Assembly: GCA_963725035.1 (NCBI GenBank)
Contig: CAVRWX010000019.1
Span: 248,001-312,000 of the forward strand
Length of the DNA: 64,000 bases
Direction of reading: 5' to 3'
Source: JALZKA01 sp963725035
GTDB taxonomy: Bacteria > Actinomycetota > Thermoleophilia > Solirubrobacterales > 70-9
Under the pieces are notes generated by a model. The model did no database searches. It had not been told where the DNA came from and saw nothing but the letters and a program-made list of their open reading frames with translations. The position numbers were made by a program, and so were the translations under genes. Shown in pieces: positions 8,201 through 18,171 of the stretch. How positions within the stretch are numbered: the first letter of the stretch is position 1; each line of letters begins with the position of its first letter.

Positions 8201-9893
8201 ATGATTCGGCGAAATCTCATCGCCCTGGGGGTCGCAGTAGCGGGACTCGTCGCGCTGCCCGCTGGCGCGTCGGCAGGCGAGGAGATCCTCGCCAAGGCCA
8301 ACTACGACGACGCGACCACGTTCCAGTGCCGCACGAACGCGCTCCCGATCAACCCCGGCCAGAACCTCAACCTCTTCGGCGCAACCCAGACCTGTCCCAA
8401 CGCGGTCGAGGTCGGCGACGGGTCGAGCGACAGCCAGCGTCTTCGGGACGAACGACGCAGGGCTACATCACCCGCTTCAAGCCGAGCATGGTCGAGATCA
8501 CCGACGAGGGCGATGTCACGCCCAGCGTTTACGACCTTCATCTCCACCACGTCGTCTGGATCAAGGACGGCCCGACATTCGCCTCGGGCGAGGAGAAGAC
8601 CGAGGTGAAGCTCCCGCAGGGCTACGGCATCCAGACCGCGGCCAATGCAGACTGGACTCTCAACTACATGATCCACAGCCTCAACGCTTCGAGGCGGACG
8701 GCAGGTCCAGATCACGTGGGAGATCGACTGGGTGCCGGTGGCGAGCACGTCCGGCGCCGTCATCGAGCCGACGACGATGAGGTGGCTCGACGTCGCCGGC
8801 GCCCCGCAGATCTACCCCGTCTTTGATGCCGAGCGGGGCTTCGATGACGACGGCGACGGCGACTTCGTCTTCCCCGACGACGTCGCAGGCCGCCGAGTCC
8901 CGGAGATCCGAGCCTTGAGGAGGAGGGGAAGATCTCTTCGGCCGCAACGTGGACCGTCCCGGCGGGCGGCCGGACGCTGGTGTTCGGCGCCGGACACCTC
9001 CACCCCGGCGGGCTCAGCGTCGACCTCGAGGTCTCACGCGACGGGCCTGACGCAGGTTCGACGGCCGGTGGCCCCACCGATCCGGTGCAGCCGCTCTTCC
9101 ACTCCGACGCCAAGTACTACGAGCCCGCCGGCGCGGTCTCTTGGGACGTCAGCATGAAGGCGACCCGTCCCGAGTGGCGGGTCTCGCTCAAGGAGGGCGA
9201 CCTCGTTTCGATCGATTCCACCTACGACGTCGAGAAGGCGTCGTGGTACGAGTCGATGGGGATCCTGCCGCTGGCGTCACTTCCGCGGACGATCCCCTTG
9301 CGAAGGACCCGTTCGACGACGCGGCCGCCGTCCAGGCGATGTACGACGCGGGCGGCATCCTCACGCACGGGCGCCTTCCGGAGAACATCGACGCCGAGGC
9401 CGGCGACGACTTCGGCCTCGCCCGACCCACGAAAGCTCAAGAGCAAGGGCAAGGTCAAGAAGGACGAGGCCATCGAGATCGACGGCTTCCGCTATCTGAC
9501 CGGCGGCTATTCGGCGTTCGAGAACTTCCCCCAGTCGTACCAGCGCCCGCCGCTCGTCAAGCCTGGATTCGGCGTCAACTTCACCAACACCGAGGCCACC
9601 TTGGGCCAGCCCGACAATCGAACAGGTCTGGCACAGCATCACGTCGTGCAAGGCTCCCTGTAACCGCGGCTCGGGCATCGGCTACCCCCTCGCGGACGGG
9701 CCGATCAAGTTCGATTCGGGTCAGCTCGGCTTCGGGACGGGCCGCGGAGGGTCTCAACAACCCAGGTGACCACCGAGACGAGCGACTACACGACCCCGCC
9801 GCTCACGAAGGCGGGCAAGACCTACACATACTTCTGCCGGATCCACCCGTTCATGCGCGGCTCGGTTCGGGTGAAAGAACCGAAGAAGAACTA
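8201..9893 (+). CDS. Secreted type II copper monooxygenase-like/cupredoxin fusion (many frameshifts)
   Basis: A signal peptide (MIRRNLIALGVAVAG...ASAG) starts a chain of about 560 residues that can be followed through at least six frame changes (near 8435, 8460, 8700, 8925, 9285, 9430, 9625 and 9755). In order it shows LHLHHVVW (8530-8559), MIHSL (8668-8682), GHLHPGG (about 8989-9009) and YESMGI (9247-9264). This HH, H, HxH, Met order is that of the peptidylglycine/dopamine monooxygenase copper sites; SURNod19-like proteins share parts of it. The C-terminus is a cupredoxin: VWHSIT (9627-9644) and YFCRIHPFM (9826-9852) supply His, Cys, His and Met. Activity is inference. Divergent from the cupredoxin at 7495-8115 and followed 17 bp later by another. 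Confidence 0.6.
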
Positions 9894-9910
9894 GCCAGGG
9901 AGACTCGTTC

Positions 9911-10278
9911 ATGCGCAGACTGCATCGTCGTTCATCGCGGCCGCTGCCGCCGTCGTTGCCATCGCTAGCCCGAGCGCGTCGGGGCGGGCGAACGAGATCG
10001 TGAAGGTCGACGATGACTTCTTCACCCCCTCGCCTCTCACGATCAAGGAAGGACAAGACGGTCGACTTCGAAGTGGGTCGGGCGAACGAGATGCACGACG
10101 TCTACAAGGCCAGTCTGGGCCCAGGCAAGTCTAACTTTCGAGTCCCGGGATCCGGACGGACTCGGCGTTCTCCTACTCCGGACAAGTTCAAGAAGCCGGG
10201 CAAGTACGTGCTCGCCTGCACCCTTCACGCCGAAGGATGCTCATGGACCTGAAGGTGAAGAAGAGGCGGAGGAACTAG
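9911..10278 (+). CDS. Small secreted cupredoxin (frameshifted)
   Basis: ATG 9911 follows CAGGGAGA. Merging frames gives a signal peptide (RRLHRRS then AAAAAVVAIASPSAS), a strand pair around VDDDFFTPSPLTIKEG, NEMHDVYKASLGPGKSNF with the first copper His, and KPGKYVLACTLHAEG followed by MLMDLKVKK with Cys, His and Met. About 115 residues, a one-domain type 1 copper protein. At least three breaks (near 9935, 10050, 10145 and 10240). Probably co-transcribed with the upstream fusion gene. Confidence 0.6.
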
Positions 10279-10377
10279 CGACTAGCGCTCGTCCTCGATG
10301 GGCGCCGAGCCGGCCCATTGACGAAATTCATACGTTCGCGTCAGGTTCTCTTGAGGCGGCAGTGATGAGCTTGGCCT

Positions 10378-10773
10378 ATGGCACGGCACAGCCAGAGCTC
10401 ACCCCGCGACGCACGGGACTGGCATACCCGGACGCTGGCCGCGGTCTCGGCGCTCGTCATGGCCGGATTCGCGGCGACCGGAACGGCATCACCGATTCCG
10501 ACGACGCCGATTGGCCGGACCAGGCTCGCGCTCAGCAAGCTGCTCGAGCGCTCCCGTCCGGCCGGTAAGGCAGAGCGATCGCACCGGTGGCTCACGCTGT
10601 GCTCGGCGCTTCCCGAGATCGGGACGACGCCGTCGAGTCGGGCAGACAACCCGGTCCTGCCAACAGTCGGAAGGCCCAGAGACGGCCCGGCCGCAGCTCT
10701 CATAGCTGGGGCGAGAAGCTCAGGCACTTGGATGCGAACGGTCCGTCCGAGTGCCGCCGCTATCAGGACGTAG
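10378..10773 (+). CDS. Doubtful hypothetical protein
   Basis: A 131-codon frame with one possible membrane segment or signal (TLAAVSALVMAGFAATGTAS, residues about 19-38). Its first half has normal GC-rich third positions but the second half does not, and I recognise no family. It may be a real gene damaged by an indel. The rest of 10279-10805 shows nothing that I can support. Confidence 0.25.
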   Translation: MARHSQSSPRDARDWHTRTLAAVSALVMAGFAATGTASPIPTTPIGRTRLALSKLLERSRPAGKAERSHRWLTLCSALPEIGTTPSSRADNPVLPTVGRPRDGPAAALIAGARSSGTWMRTVRPSAAAIRT

Positions 10774-10805
10774 TGAGCGGACGTTTGACGTGGCGCTGTT
10801 CGCGG

Positions 10806-12080
10806 CTAGCGCTCGTCCGCGACGACCGCCTTCGCGGCGTTGCGGCCGTTCAGGCCGATGACGCTGCCGCCCGGGTGGGTGGCGGCGCCGCAGAGGTAGA
10901 GCCCTTCGACCGGAGTGCGTGAGGCCAGGCGGTTCTCCCACATCTGATCGGGGAAGCACTCGCCCTGGAAGATGCAGCCGCCCGTGAGCCCGATGCGCTC
11001 CTCGATGTCGGGCGGGCCGAGGACCTCGTACTCGACGACCTGGTCGCGGAAGCCGGGAGCAAAGCGCTCGATCATCCCGAAGACCTGGTTGGCCGCGTCC
11101 TCGCGGAGGCCCCGGTCCCAGTCCTCGACGGTCTTCTCAGCCGGTGCGTACTGGCAGAACACCGAGATGACGTGGCGGTCGGGTGGGGCGACCGTCGGGT
11201 CGTCGGCCGTCTGCGAGTAGATCTCGGTGAAGCCGATCGAAAGCTCGCCGCGGGCGGACGCCTCGAACGCCGCCTGCGCGTCGTCCAGGCTGGCGCGGCA
11301 GTTGACCGTCCCGGCCGCGGGCCATGTCTCGCCGCCGGCCGCGGTCCAGTGGGGAAGCTCGGTCAGCGCCGCGTTCACCTTGACGACGGGGCTGCGGACC
11401 TTCCACGCGTCGAGCCGGTCGCGGAATGCATCCGGAACGGCGCCGTTCGAGCCGCCGGCCTCGAGCATGCCGAGGAGGCGCTTGGGGTCCGCGTTCGAGA
11501 TCACGGTACGCGCACGGATCAACGTCCCGTCCTCGAGCTCGACGCCCTCGCCCGGCCGGACCGCCGAGACGGGGACGCCGCACGCGACCTCGGCGCCGGC
11601 CTCGATCGCGGCGTCGCAGATCGCGAAGGAGACCATGCCCATGCCGCCCTTGACGTAGCCCCACGCGCCCGGGTTGTCCCCGTCGAGCTCGCCCATGTGG
11701 TGCATCAGGTGGATCATCGCCGTGCCCTTGTCCTTGGGCCCGCCGTAGGCGGCGATGAGGCCCTGGCCGTAGAGCGCGTCCTTGATCCGCTGGTCGTCCA
11801 CGTGCGCGTCGAGAACGTCGGAGATCGACGCTTCGAAGACGAGGTCGATCAGGTCGGGATCGCCCAGCATCTCCTCGAGCTCGGCGCGCGAGGGGGAGTC
11901 GCCGACCCACGCGTCCCGCTCGCCCTTGCGGAGCTTGCGGCGGGCGCGGTCGAACGTCTCGCCGTAGGCCTTCCAGCCCTGGATGTCCTTGTCCGAGATG
12001 CCGAGGTCGCGAAGCCCCGCGAGGGTCTTCTGCTCGTCGTCGAACTCGACGAACGCGGTGCCGTCGTCGAAGGGGATGGA
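10806..12080 (-). pseudogene. Phytoene/carotenoid dehydrogenase-like flavoprotein lacking its N-terminus
   Basis: About 425 residues of a CrtI/CrtO-type NAD(P)/FAD oxidoreductase: the middle (DALYGQGLIAAYGGPKD, MHHMGELDGDNPGAWGYVKG) and the C-terminal FAD contact (LYLCGAATHPGGSVIGLNGR) are well formed. The expected first 100 or so residues, holding the GxGxxG Rossmann turn, are absent. Instead, at about 12080, the sequence passes directly from the end of a DUF1801 gene into PFDDGTAFVEF. No start codon belongs to this frame. Either a real deletion of roughly 300-350 bp or an assembly collapse. As given, it could not bind FAD normally. Confidence 0.7.
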
Positions 12081-12462
12081 CGGAGCTCGCGCACGGCGCC
12101 TTCGTCGACGTCGGAGAGGCGCTTGAAGCGCACGCACGACTTGCCGATGTCGGCCTTGGGCAGGCGCTCGCGAGTAGCTGCTCGGCGACGTACGCCGTCC
12201 TCAGTCGCGCAGGAGACATAGAGCGAGATGTAGCGCTTCTGGCTCGCAAGCGCGACCACGAACCAGTCGCCCTCGCGCCCCGTCTTCGATCTGTACCGAA
12301 TGCTTCCGTACGCGAGCATCCCGTAGGCGAGTTGGCGCTCGAGATTCGGCCGCCTCTTCGCGGATCAGCCTGTCGAGGGCCTCGATGTCCGCGCGGCGGG
12401 GCTCAGTCGATCTGCGCGATGTAGCTCCTCGGGGTCCTTGGCGTCTCCGGCTTGATCGCCAA
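12081..12462 (-). pseudogene. DUF1801 protein, frameshifted and cut at the 3' end
   Basis: Fragments in different frames join into a DUF1801 (YdhG-like) protein: AIKPETP and SYIAQID, then RADIEALDRLIREEA, then AYGSIRYRSKTGREGDW and KADIGKSCVRFKRLSDVDE. TTG 12462 is the likely start, 9 bp after the mmsA stop. The last residues (EGAVREL) run into the truncated dehydrogenase at about 12080. Function of the family is unclear; some members bind iron or phospholipid-like ligands. Confidence 0.55.
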
Positions 12463-12470
12463 GCGTCAGC

Positions 12471-13939
12471 TCACCATCGTGAGGTGACGACCTTCTTGCG
12501 CGTGTAGAACTCGACCGCGTCGGCGCCGTTCGCGTGGAGGTCGCCGTCGATCGAGTCCTTCCAGCCCGAGAACGGGAACCACGCGACCGGCGCGGCGACG
12601 CCGACGTTCACGCCGATCATCCCCGCCTCGACGCCGAAGCGGTAGCTGCGCGCCGCCTCGCCCGACGTGGTGAAGATCGAGCCGGCGTTGCCGTAGCGCG
12701 ACCCGTTCACGAACTCGAGCGCCTCGTCGAGGTCGGAAGCGCGAACGATCGTCAAGAGCGGGCCGAAGAGCTCCTCGCGAGCGAGGTCCGACTCGTGATC
12801 GGTCGTCTCGACGATCGAAGGGCCGATGAGCGTTCCGCCCGGGCCGCCGTCGTCCGGGCCGAGCTCGCGTCCGTCCAGCACCACGTCTTCCGCGTTCTCG
12901 AGGGCGCCAACGATCCGCTCGCGGGCCTCGGGCCCGACCAGCGGGCAGACCTCGACGCCATCGGCGTCGCCAGGTCCCACGCCCAGTTCCGACGCCGCGG
13001 TCCGAAGAGCGTCGAGAACCTCGTCCTGACGCGCTTGGTCGCCGACGAGGACCGCGACCGAGCCGGCGAGGCAACGCTGGCCGCCCGCCCCGAACGACGA
13101 GCTCATGATCGCGGGGATCGAGGTGCCGAGGTCGGCGTCCGGCATGACGACGAGCGAGTTCTTCGCGCCGCCGAGGGCCTGGACGCGCTTGCCGGTCGCA
13201 GCAGAGCGCTCGGCGACCATCCGGGCCGTCGTCGCCTGGCCGACGAATGAGACACCGTCGATGTCGGGGTGGTCGAGGATCGCTGAGACCGCGTCGCGCG
13301 CGCCGTGGACGAGGTTGACAACGCCCGACGGGATCTCGATCGACTTCTGCGATCAGCTCGACGATGCGCTCGGACGGGCGCGGGTCGCGCTCGGATGGCT
13401 TCAGGATGAAGCTGTTGCCGCACGCAATGGCGTAAGGCAGAAACCAGAGCGGGATCATCGCCGGGAAGTTGAATGGCGTGATCGCGGCGCAGACGCCGAC
13501 GGGCTGGCGCACGAGTTCGACGTCCACTCCCGCTCGCGACTCCTTCGAGGTTCTCGCCCTTCAGGAGGTGCGGGATGCCGCAAGCGGCCTCGGTCGACTC
13601 GATTCCGCGGAGCACCTCACCGCGCGCGTCGTCAAGCGTCTTGCCCATGTCCTCGGTGACGAGCCGGGCGATCTCCTCGTGGTTGGCCCAGAGCGTTTCG
13701 CGTAGCGCCATGACTGCGCGGGCTCGCTTCTGCGGTGGCGTCGCTCGCCACGCTGGGAATGCTTCGCGCGCGGCGCGAACAGCGGCGTCCACGTCGGCCT
13801 CGCCCGAGAGCGGCACCAAGGCCGCAACCTCCCCCGTAGCGGGGTTCACGTCCTGAAGCGTCTCCGAACCGGCGGCCTCGACCCAGCCACCGCCGATGAA
13901 GTTTCTAAGCGTGCGTGTATCTGTCGCTCGATCCGACAT
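12471..13939 (-). CDS. mmsA: CoA-acylating methylmalonate-semialdehyde dehydrogenase (two frameshifts)
   Basis: Converts methylmalonate semialdehyde or malonate semialdehyde to propionyl- or acetyl-CoA in valine, inositol and beta-alanine breakdown. About 487 residues after joining frames at about 13533 and 13345. Seen: RNFIGGGWVEA at the start, CAAITPFNFPAMIPLWFLPY, CGNSFILKPSERDPRPSER, the catalytic Cys in GAGGQRCLAGS and the C-terminal FPFSGWKDSIDGDLHA that distinguishes MmsA from other ALDHs. CACAAT lies 6 nt before the ATG, so the mRNA is probably leaderless. The breaks look like single-base errors. Confidence 0.88.
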
Positions 13940-13982
13940 GCACCGATTGTGACGGGTCGAGGGCTGCCGGAACGTCCAAAGA

Positions 13983-13996
13983 GGGGGTGCACCCCC
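13983..13996. promoter_or_regulatory. Perfect 14-bp palindrome between divergent genes
   Basis: GGGGGTGCACCCCC lies about 45 bp upstream of mmsA and 53 bp upstream of the kinase gene. It could be an operator or a hairpin; nothing shows which. Confidence 0.3.
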
Positions 13997-14048
13997 GCCA
14001 TTCGGGCCATCGCGTGCGTGCGCCCGCCCGACTTGTCACCATCCGTTT

Positions 14049-15454
14049 GTGTTGAAAGGACTTAGGGGCGTGACATTGGGGGCCGTGGTCGCGGTCCTTG
14101 CCGTCGCGCTGACCACCCTCGTGCTCTACCCGCTGAAGGAGGTCGCGCCGGTCCTGGCGCTCGGCGTCGTCTACCTGTTGGCGGTTCTCGCCGTTGCGAG
14201 CTTCTGGGGAGTCACCCTGGGCCTCCTGACGGCGTTCGCGAGTGCCGCTGCCTTCAACTTCTTCCACATCCCTCCGACCGGCCAGTTCACGATCGCCGAC
14301 GAGGAGAACTGGGTCGCCCTGTGCGTGTTCTTCGTCGCCGCGATCTTCGTGGCCGAGCTGGCCGAGCGCGCCAGGCGCCGCGCCGCGGAGGCCGAGGAGC
14401 GCCGGCGCGAGGCGGACCTCGGCGCCGAGCTGGTGCGCCTGCTTCTGCGGGGCGAAGATCTCAGCTCCGCGCTGTCGGTCGCCTCCCACCGCCTGGCAGG
14501 GATGCTGGGGCTGGAGAGCGCCGAGATCGCGCGCGGAGCGGTCGAGGCCGGAGAGGGAAAGATCGCGTTCCCGCTGCGCGACGGCCCAAGCCAGCTCGGC
14601 ACGCTCCTCGTGCCCGAGACCGCGAGCGAGGGTGAGCTCGCCCGCATCCAGGAGCGGGTTGTGCCTGGCTCGAAACCTTCATGGGAGCGGCACTCGAGCG
14701 TGACCGCCTGCTCGGCGAGCGGGTCGAAACCGTGGCGCTCCGCAGGACCGACGGGCTCAAGACCGCGCTCCTGCGTTCGGTCTCGCACGACCTCCGCTCG
14801 CCGCTCACCGCAATCCGCGCCGCGGCTGAGCCGCTGGCGGGGACCCAGGCAAGTCCCGAGACGCGCGCCGAGCTCGCCGGCGTGGTGATCGAGGAGTCGG
14901 ACCGCCTTGCTCGGCTCATCGACGACCTTCTCGACCTGTCCCGGCTCGAGGCCGGCGCCTCGCCGCCGCGGCCGGAGCCGTGCTCCGTGGCCGACGTTCT
15001 CCAGAACGCGATCGACGGGCTGCCGCCGGACGCGGGCGAGTTCCGGCTGTCGGTCCGCGACGGGGTGGAGCCGATCGAGGCGGACCCGGCGCAGCTCGAG
15101 CGAGCGTTCGCGAACCTGCTGGAGAACGCGGGCCGCTATGGGGCTGGGCACCCGGTCTCGATCAAGATCGGCCCGATCCTGGGCGCGGTGCAGATCCGCA
15201 TCGTCGACCGCGGACCCGGGATTCCGTCGGCGCAGCGGGATCGGGTCTTCGAGCCGTTCTTCCGCACTGGCACTGACGAGACCGGCCACCGCGGCTCGGG
15301 CCTGGGCCTCGCCATCGCGCGCGGCTTCATCGAGTCGAACGGCGGCCACGTCTCGGCCGAGTCGCTTCCCGGGCAGGGGACGACGTTCGTAACCGAGCTG
15401 CCGCTCTTCTGGCGCCCGCCCGAGCCCGAGCCTCTCGCCGCGGCCAAAGCGTGA
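14049..15454 (+). CDS. kdpD: Sensor histidine kinase: membrane and kinase half of KdpD (one frameshift)
   Basis: About 467 residues. The N-terminus has the compact DUF4118 membrane unit of KdpD (four short hydrophobic segments, with AAAFNFFHIPPTGQFTI between them). A coiled, charged linker and GAF-like region follow, then the H-box SVSHDLRSPLTAI, N-box ANLLENAGRYG, G1 VDRGPGIP, F box and G2 GSGLGLAIARGF. The Walker-type KdpD domain and USP domain that normally precede the membrane unit are missing and instead form a separate gene at 20806-22020. A frame change occurs at about 14668. The stop overlaps kdpE (GTGA), so the two are translationally coupled. Start is GTG 14049 or TTG 14052. Confidence 0.85.
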
Positions 15455-16125
15455 GCGCGGGGCGCATCCTTGTCCTGGACGACGAGCCGCAGATCCTGCG
15501 CGCGCTGCGGGTGGTTCTTCGTGAGGCCGGGTTCGAGGTCCTGACCGCCGGCACCGTCGACGAGGCTCTCGACGTCGCGGCGGTGAGCTCGCCGGACGCG
15601 GCGATCCTCGACCTCGTCCTTCCCGACGGCGACGGGATCGAGCTCACGCAGAAGCTCCGCGAGTGGTCGGAGATGCCGATCATCGTCCTGTCCGCAGTCG
15701 GCGAGGAGTCGGAGAAGGTGCGCGCCCTGCGAGCCGGCGCCGACGACTACGTGACCAAGCCCTTCGGCCCGCCCGAGCTCGTCGCCCGCCTGGAGGCGGC
15801 GCTGCGCCGCTCGGCACCGGAGCCGGGCCAGCCCGTCCTGAGCGCGGGAGCCGTCGAGCTCGACCGCTCCACCAGAACGGTGCGCGTCGAGGGTGAGGAA
15901 GTCCACCTGACGCCCATCGAGTACGGGCTTCTCACGGAGCTTCTGTCCCACCCCGGCCGGCCGCTCACCCATGCGGCGCTCTTGACCAAGGTCTGGGGTC
16001 CGGCGTATGCCGACGACGTCGCCACGCTGCGCACGCACATGGCGAACCTCAGGCACAAGGTGGACACGGGTCCCGACCGCCTGATCCGAACCGAATCCGG
16101 AATCGGCTACCGCCTGATCGCGTAG
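15451..16125 (+). CDS. kdpE: OmpR-family response regulator KdpE
   Basis: A 224-residue two-domain regulator. Receiver: VLDDEP acidic pocket, phospho-acceptor Asp in AILDLVLPDGDG, Thr/Ser switch (IVLSAV) and Lys in DYVTKPF. C-terminal winged helix: EVHLTPIEYGLLTELLSHPG and THMANLRHKVDTGPDRLIRT. KdpE activates kdp transcription at low K+ or turgor. It overlaps its kinase by 4 nt and lies just upstream of the transport genes. Confidence 0.92.
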   Translation: MSAGRILVLDDEPQILRALRVVLREAGFEVLTAGTVDEALDVAAVSSPDAAILDLVLPDGDGIELTQKLREWSEMPIIVLSAVGEESEKVRALRAGADDYVTKPFGPPELVARLEAALRRSAPEPGQPVLSAGAVELDRSTRTVRVEGEEVHLTPIEYGLLTELLSHPGRPLTHAALLTKVWGPAYADDVATLRTHMANLRHKVDTGPDRLIRTESGIGYRLIA

Positions 16126-16177
16126 GTGCCTGGCACGGTGCCTGGCACCAGGCGGGTCGCCTGCGGCGTCTGACCCC
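16125..16177. repeat. Palindromic repeat cluster after kdpE
   Basis: GGTGCCTGGCAC (16125-16136), GGTGCCTGGCACCA (16137-16150) and GTCTGACCCC (16168-16177) follow the kdpE stop directly. The same units occur at 21997, 24865, 24916 and 54942-55000. Confidence 0.65.
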
Positions 16178-16219
16178 TCATGAAATCTTGATACGGCAGG
16201 GGACAAGCCTGATTTCAAC

Positions 16220-16225
16220 TTGACA
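16220..16225 (+). promoter_or_regulatory. Possible -35 box of the kdp transport operon
   Basis: TTGACA lies 22 bp upstream of the first small gene of the operon. A matching -10 is not clear, which is not unusual for an activator-dependent (KdpE) promoter. Confidence 0.35.
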
Positions 16226-16247
16226 TCGGGGCGCCACGCTCTGTCCC

Positions 16248-16358
16248 ATGAGTTTGTTTGGCGAAGTCACGGTCGTGGGTGACGCCCTCTCCATCGCGCT
16301 TGCGGTGGGGGCGTGGGCGCTCCTCCTCGGCACCGTTTGGGCACTGACTCGGGTATGA
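16248..16358 (+). CDS. Small membrane peptide upstream of kdpF
   Basis: A 36-residue peptide starting MSLFGEVTVVGDALSIALAV and ending TRV, with one transmembrane helix (about residues 11-34). Its stop overlaps the kdpF start in ATGA, the coupling used by the rest of the operon. I know of no named Kdp subunit that corresponds. It resembles KdpF in size and may be a second small accessory subunit. No clear ribosome site; transcription may begin close to the ATG. Confidence 0.55.
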   Translation: MSLFGEVTVVGDALSIALAVGAWALLLGTVWALTRV

Positions 16359-16444
16359 GCGCAGCTGATGCGGTCGGGCTTGCCCTGACCGTCCTCATCT
16401 CCTCGTACCTGCTCTATGCCCTCTTTCGGGGGGAGAACCTTTGA
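16355..16444 (+). CDS. kdpF: KdpF small subunit
   Basis: A 29-residue single-helix peptide (MSAADAVGLALTVLISSYLL, then YALFRGENL). It has the KdpF pattern of a hydrophobic helix with a YxYAL-like end and an acidic tail; KdpF stabilises the KdpFABC pump. Overlaps the preceding small gene (ATGA) and kdpA (TTGA). Confidence 0.85.
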   Translation: MSAADAVGLALTVLISSYLLYALFRGENL

Positions 16445-18171
16445 ACGTCGTGGGGTGGGTTGAGATCGCGGCGTTCGTCGTGGTCCTGACGGCGTCGATA
16501 CCGATCGTTGGCGGCTATCTGGCCCGAGTGTTCGAGGGCGAGGCGGTCTGGCTGGACCGTTTCCTCGGCCCGTCGAGCGCGGCATCTGAGGGTGATCGGC
16601 ACGCGAGCGGACGTCGAGCACGACTGGCGCGGATACGCGCGCTCCGTTCTCCTCTTCAACCTCGCCGGCTTCCTCGTCCTGTACCTGATCCTCCGCACGC
16701 AGTCGATCCATCCGTTCAATCCCTCGGACCTCGGCGCTCCGCCGTGGGACCTCTCCTTCAACACGGCGGCCTCGTTCGTCTCGAACACGAACTGGCAGTT
16801 CTACGGCGGCGAGACGACGATGTCGTACTTCTCGCAGATGGCCGGGCTCGCGCTGCAGAACTTCCTCTCTGCGGCAACTGGGATCGCCGTCGTCGCAGCC
16901 GTGATCCGCGGCTTCGCGCGCCGCGGCACCGACCGCCTCGGCAACTTCTGGGTCGACGTGACACGCGTCCTTCTCTACGTCCTCGTGCCGGTATGCGTGG
17001 TGGGCGCGCTCTTCCTCGTCTCGCAGGGCGTGATCCAGACCCTCGACGGCACCGCGATCTTCGAGACGCTCAACGGCGGCTCGCAGGGCATCGCGCTCGG
17101 CCCGGTTGCCTCGCAGGAGATCATCAAGGAGCTGGGGACGAACGGCGGCGGCTTCTTCAACATCAACGCCTCGAGCCCGTTCGAGAACCCATCGGGCCTG
17201 ACCAACTTCTTCCTGATGCTGATGATCCTGGTGATCCCCGCGGGGCTCACCGGCGCGTTCGGCCGCATGGTCGGCAACCGCCGCCAGGGCTGGGCCATCT
17301 ACGCCGCGATGCTGGTCATGTTCGTCGCGGCGGTGGCGGTCCTCTACACGGCCGAGTCCGGACACGACGCCGGCGCTGGCCGCCGCGGGCATCGAGGGCG
17401 ACAACTTCGCCGGCAAGGAGCAGCGATTCGGCATCGGCTCATCGAGCCTGTTCGCGGCGATCACCACGGTCGCCTCCTGCGGGGCGGTGAACGCCGCGAT
17501 GGAGTCGCTCTCGGCGCTCGGCGGAACGATCCCGCTCGCGAACATGATGACCGGCGAGGTCATCTTCGGCGGCGTCGGCTCGGGCCTCTACGGCATGCTC
17601 CTCTTCGTCCTCCTCGGCGTGTTCCTGGCGGGCCTGATGGTCGGCCGCACGCCGGAGTACCTGGGCAAGAAGATCGAGGCGCGTGAGGTGAAGCTGGTCA
17701 CGCTCGGGACGATCGCGGTCCCGCTCGTTGTCCTGATCACCACTGCGTTTGCGATCAGCCTGGACTACGGGGCCCCGTCGATCTACAACTCCGGGCCGCA
17801 GGGCTTCTCGGAGACGCTCTACGCCTACACCTCGCAGGCGAACAACAACGGATCGGCGTTCGCTGGGTACACGGGATTCCTCCAGCCGAACGGGACGAAT
17901 GAGGGCGCCTACGGGATCTCGTACGCGAACGTGGTCGGCGGCATCGCGATGATCTTCGGCCGCTTCCTGCCGATGATCGCTGCGCTTGCCGTGGCGGGCG
18001 CGCTTTCGGGCAAGCGGGTCTCGCCCTTCTCGCCCGGCACGATGCGGACCGACACGCCGACCTTCGTGATCCTCCTGATCGCGACGGTGATCCTGGTCGC
18101 GCTTCTGGTGTTCGTGCCCGCGCTGCTCCTCGGACCCATCGTCCAATCGCTCACGGAGACGCTGTTTCTAG
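16441..18171 (+). CDS. kdpA: KdpA potassium-binding subunit (about three frameshifts)
   Basis: The K+-selective channel-like subunit of the Kdp P-type ATPase, about 575 residues and 10 membrane helices. Family motifs are present: PFNPSDLGAPPWDLSFNTAA, FVSNTNWQFYGGE, LGTNGGGFFNINASSPFENP, TVASCGAVNAAMESL and GRFLPMIAALAVAG. Frames change near 16575 and 17365, and a small shift just before 18169 is needed to reach TAG 18169-18171. The TTG start overlaps the kdpF stop. The breaks fall between perfectly conserved blocks, so I treat the gene as functional. Confidence 0.88.
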
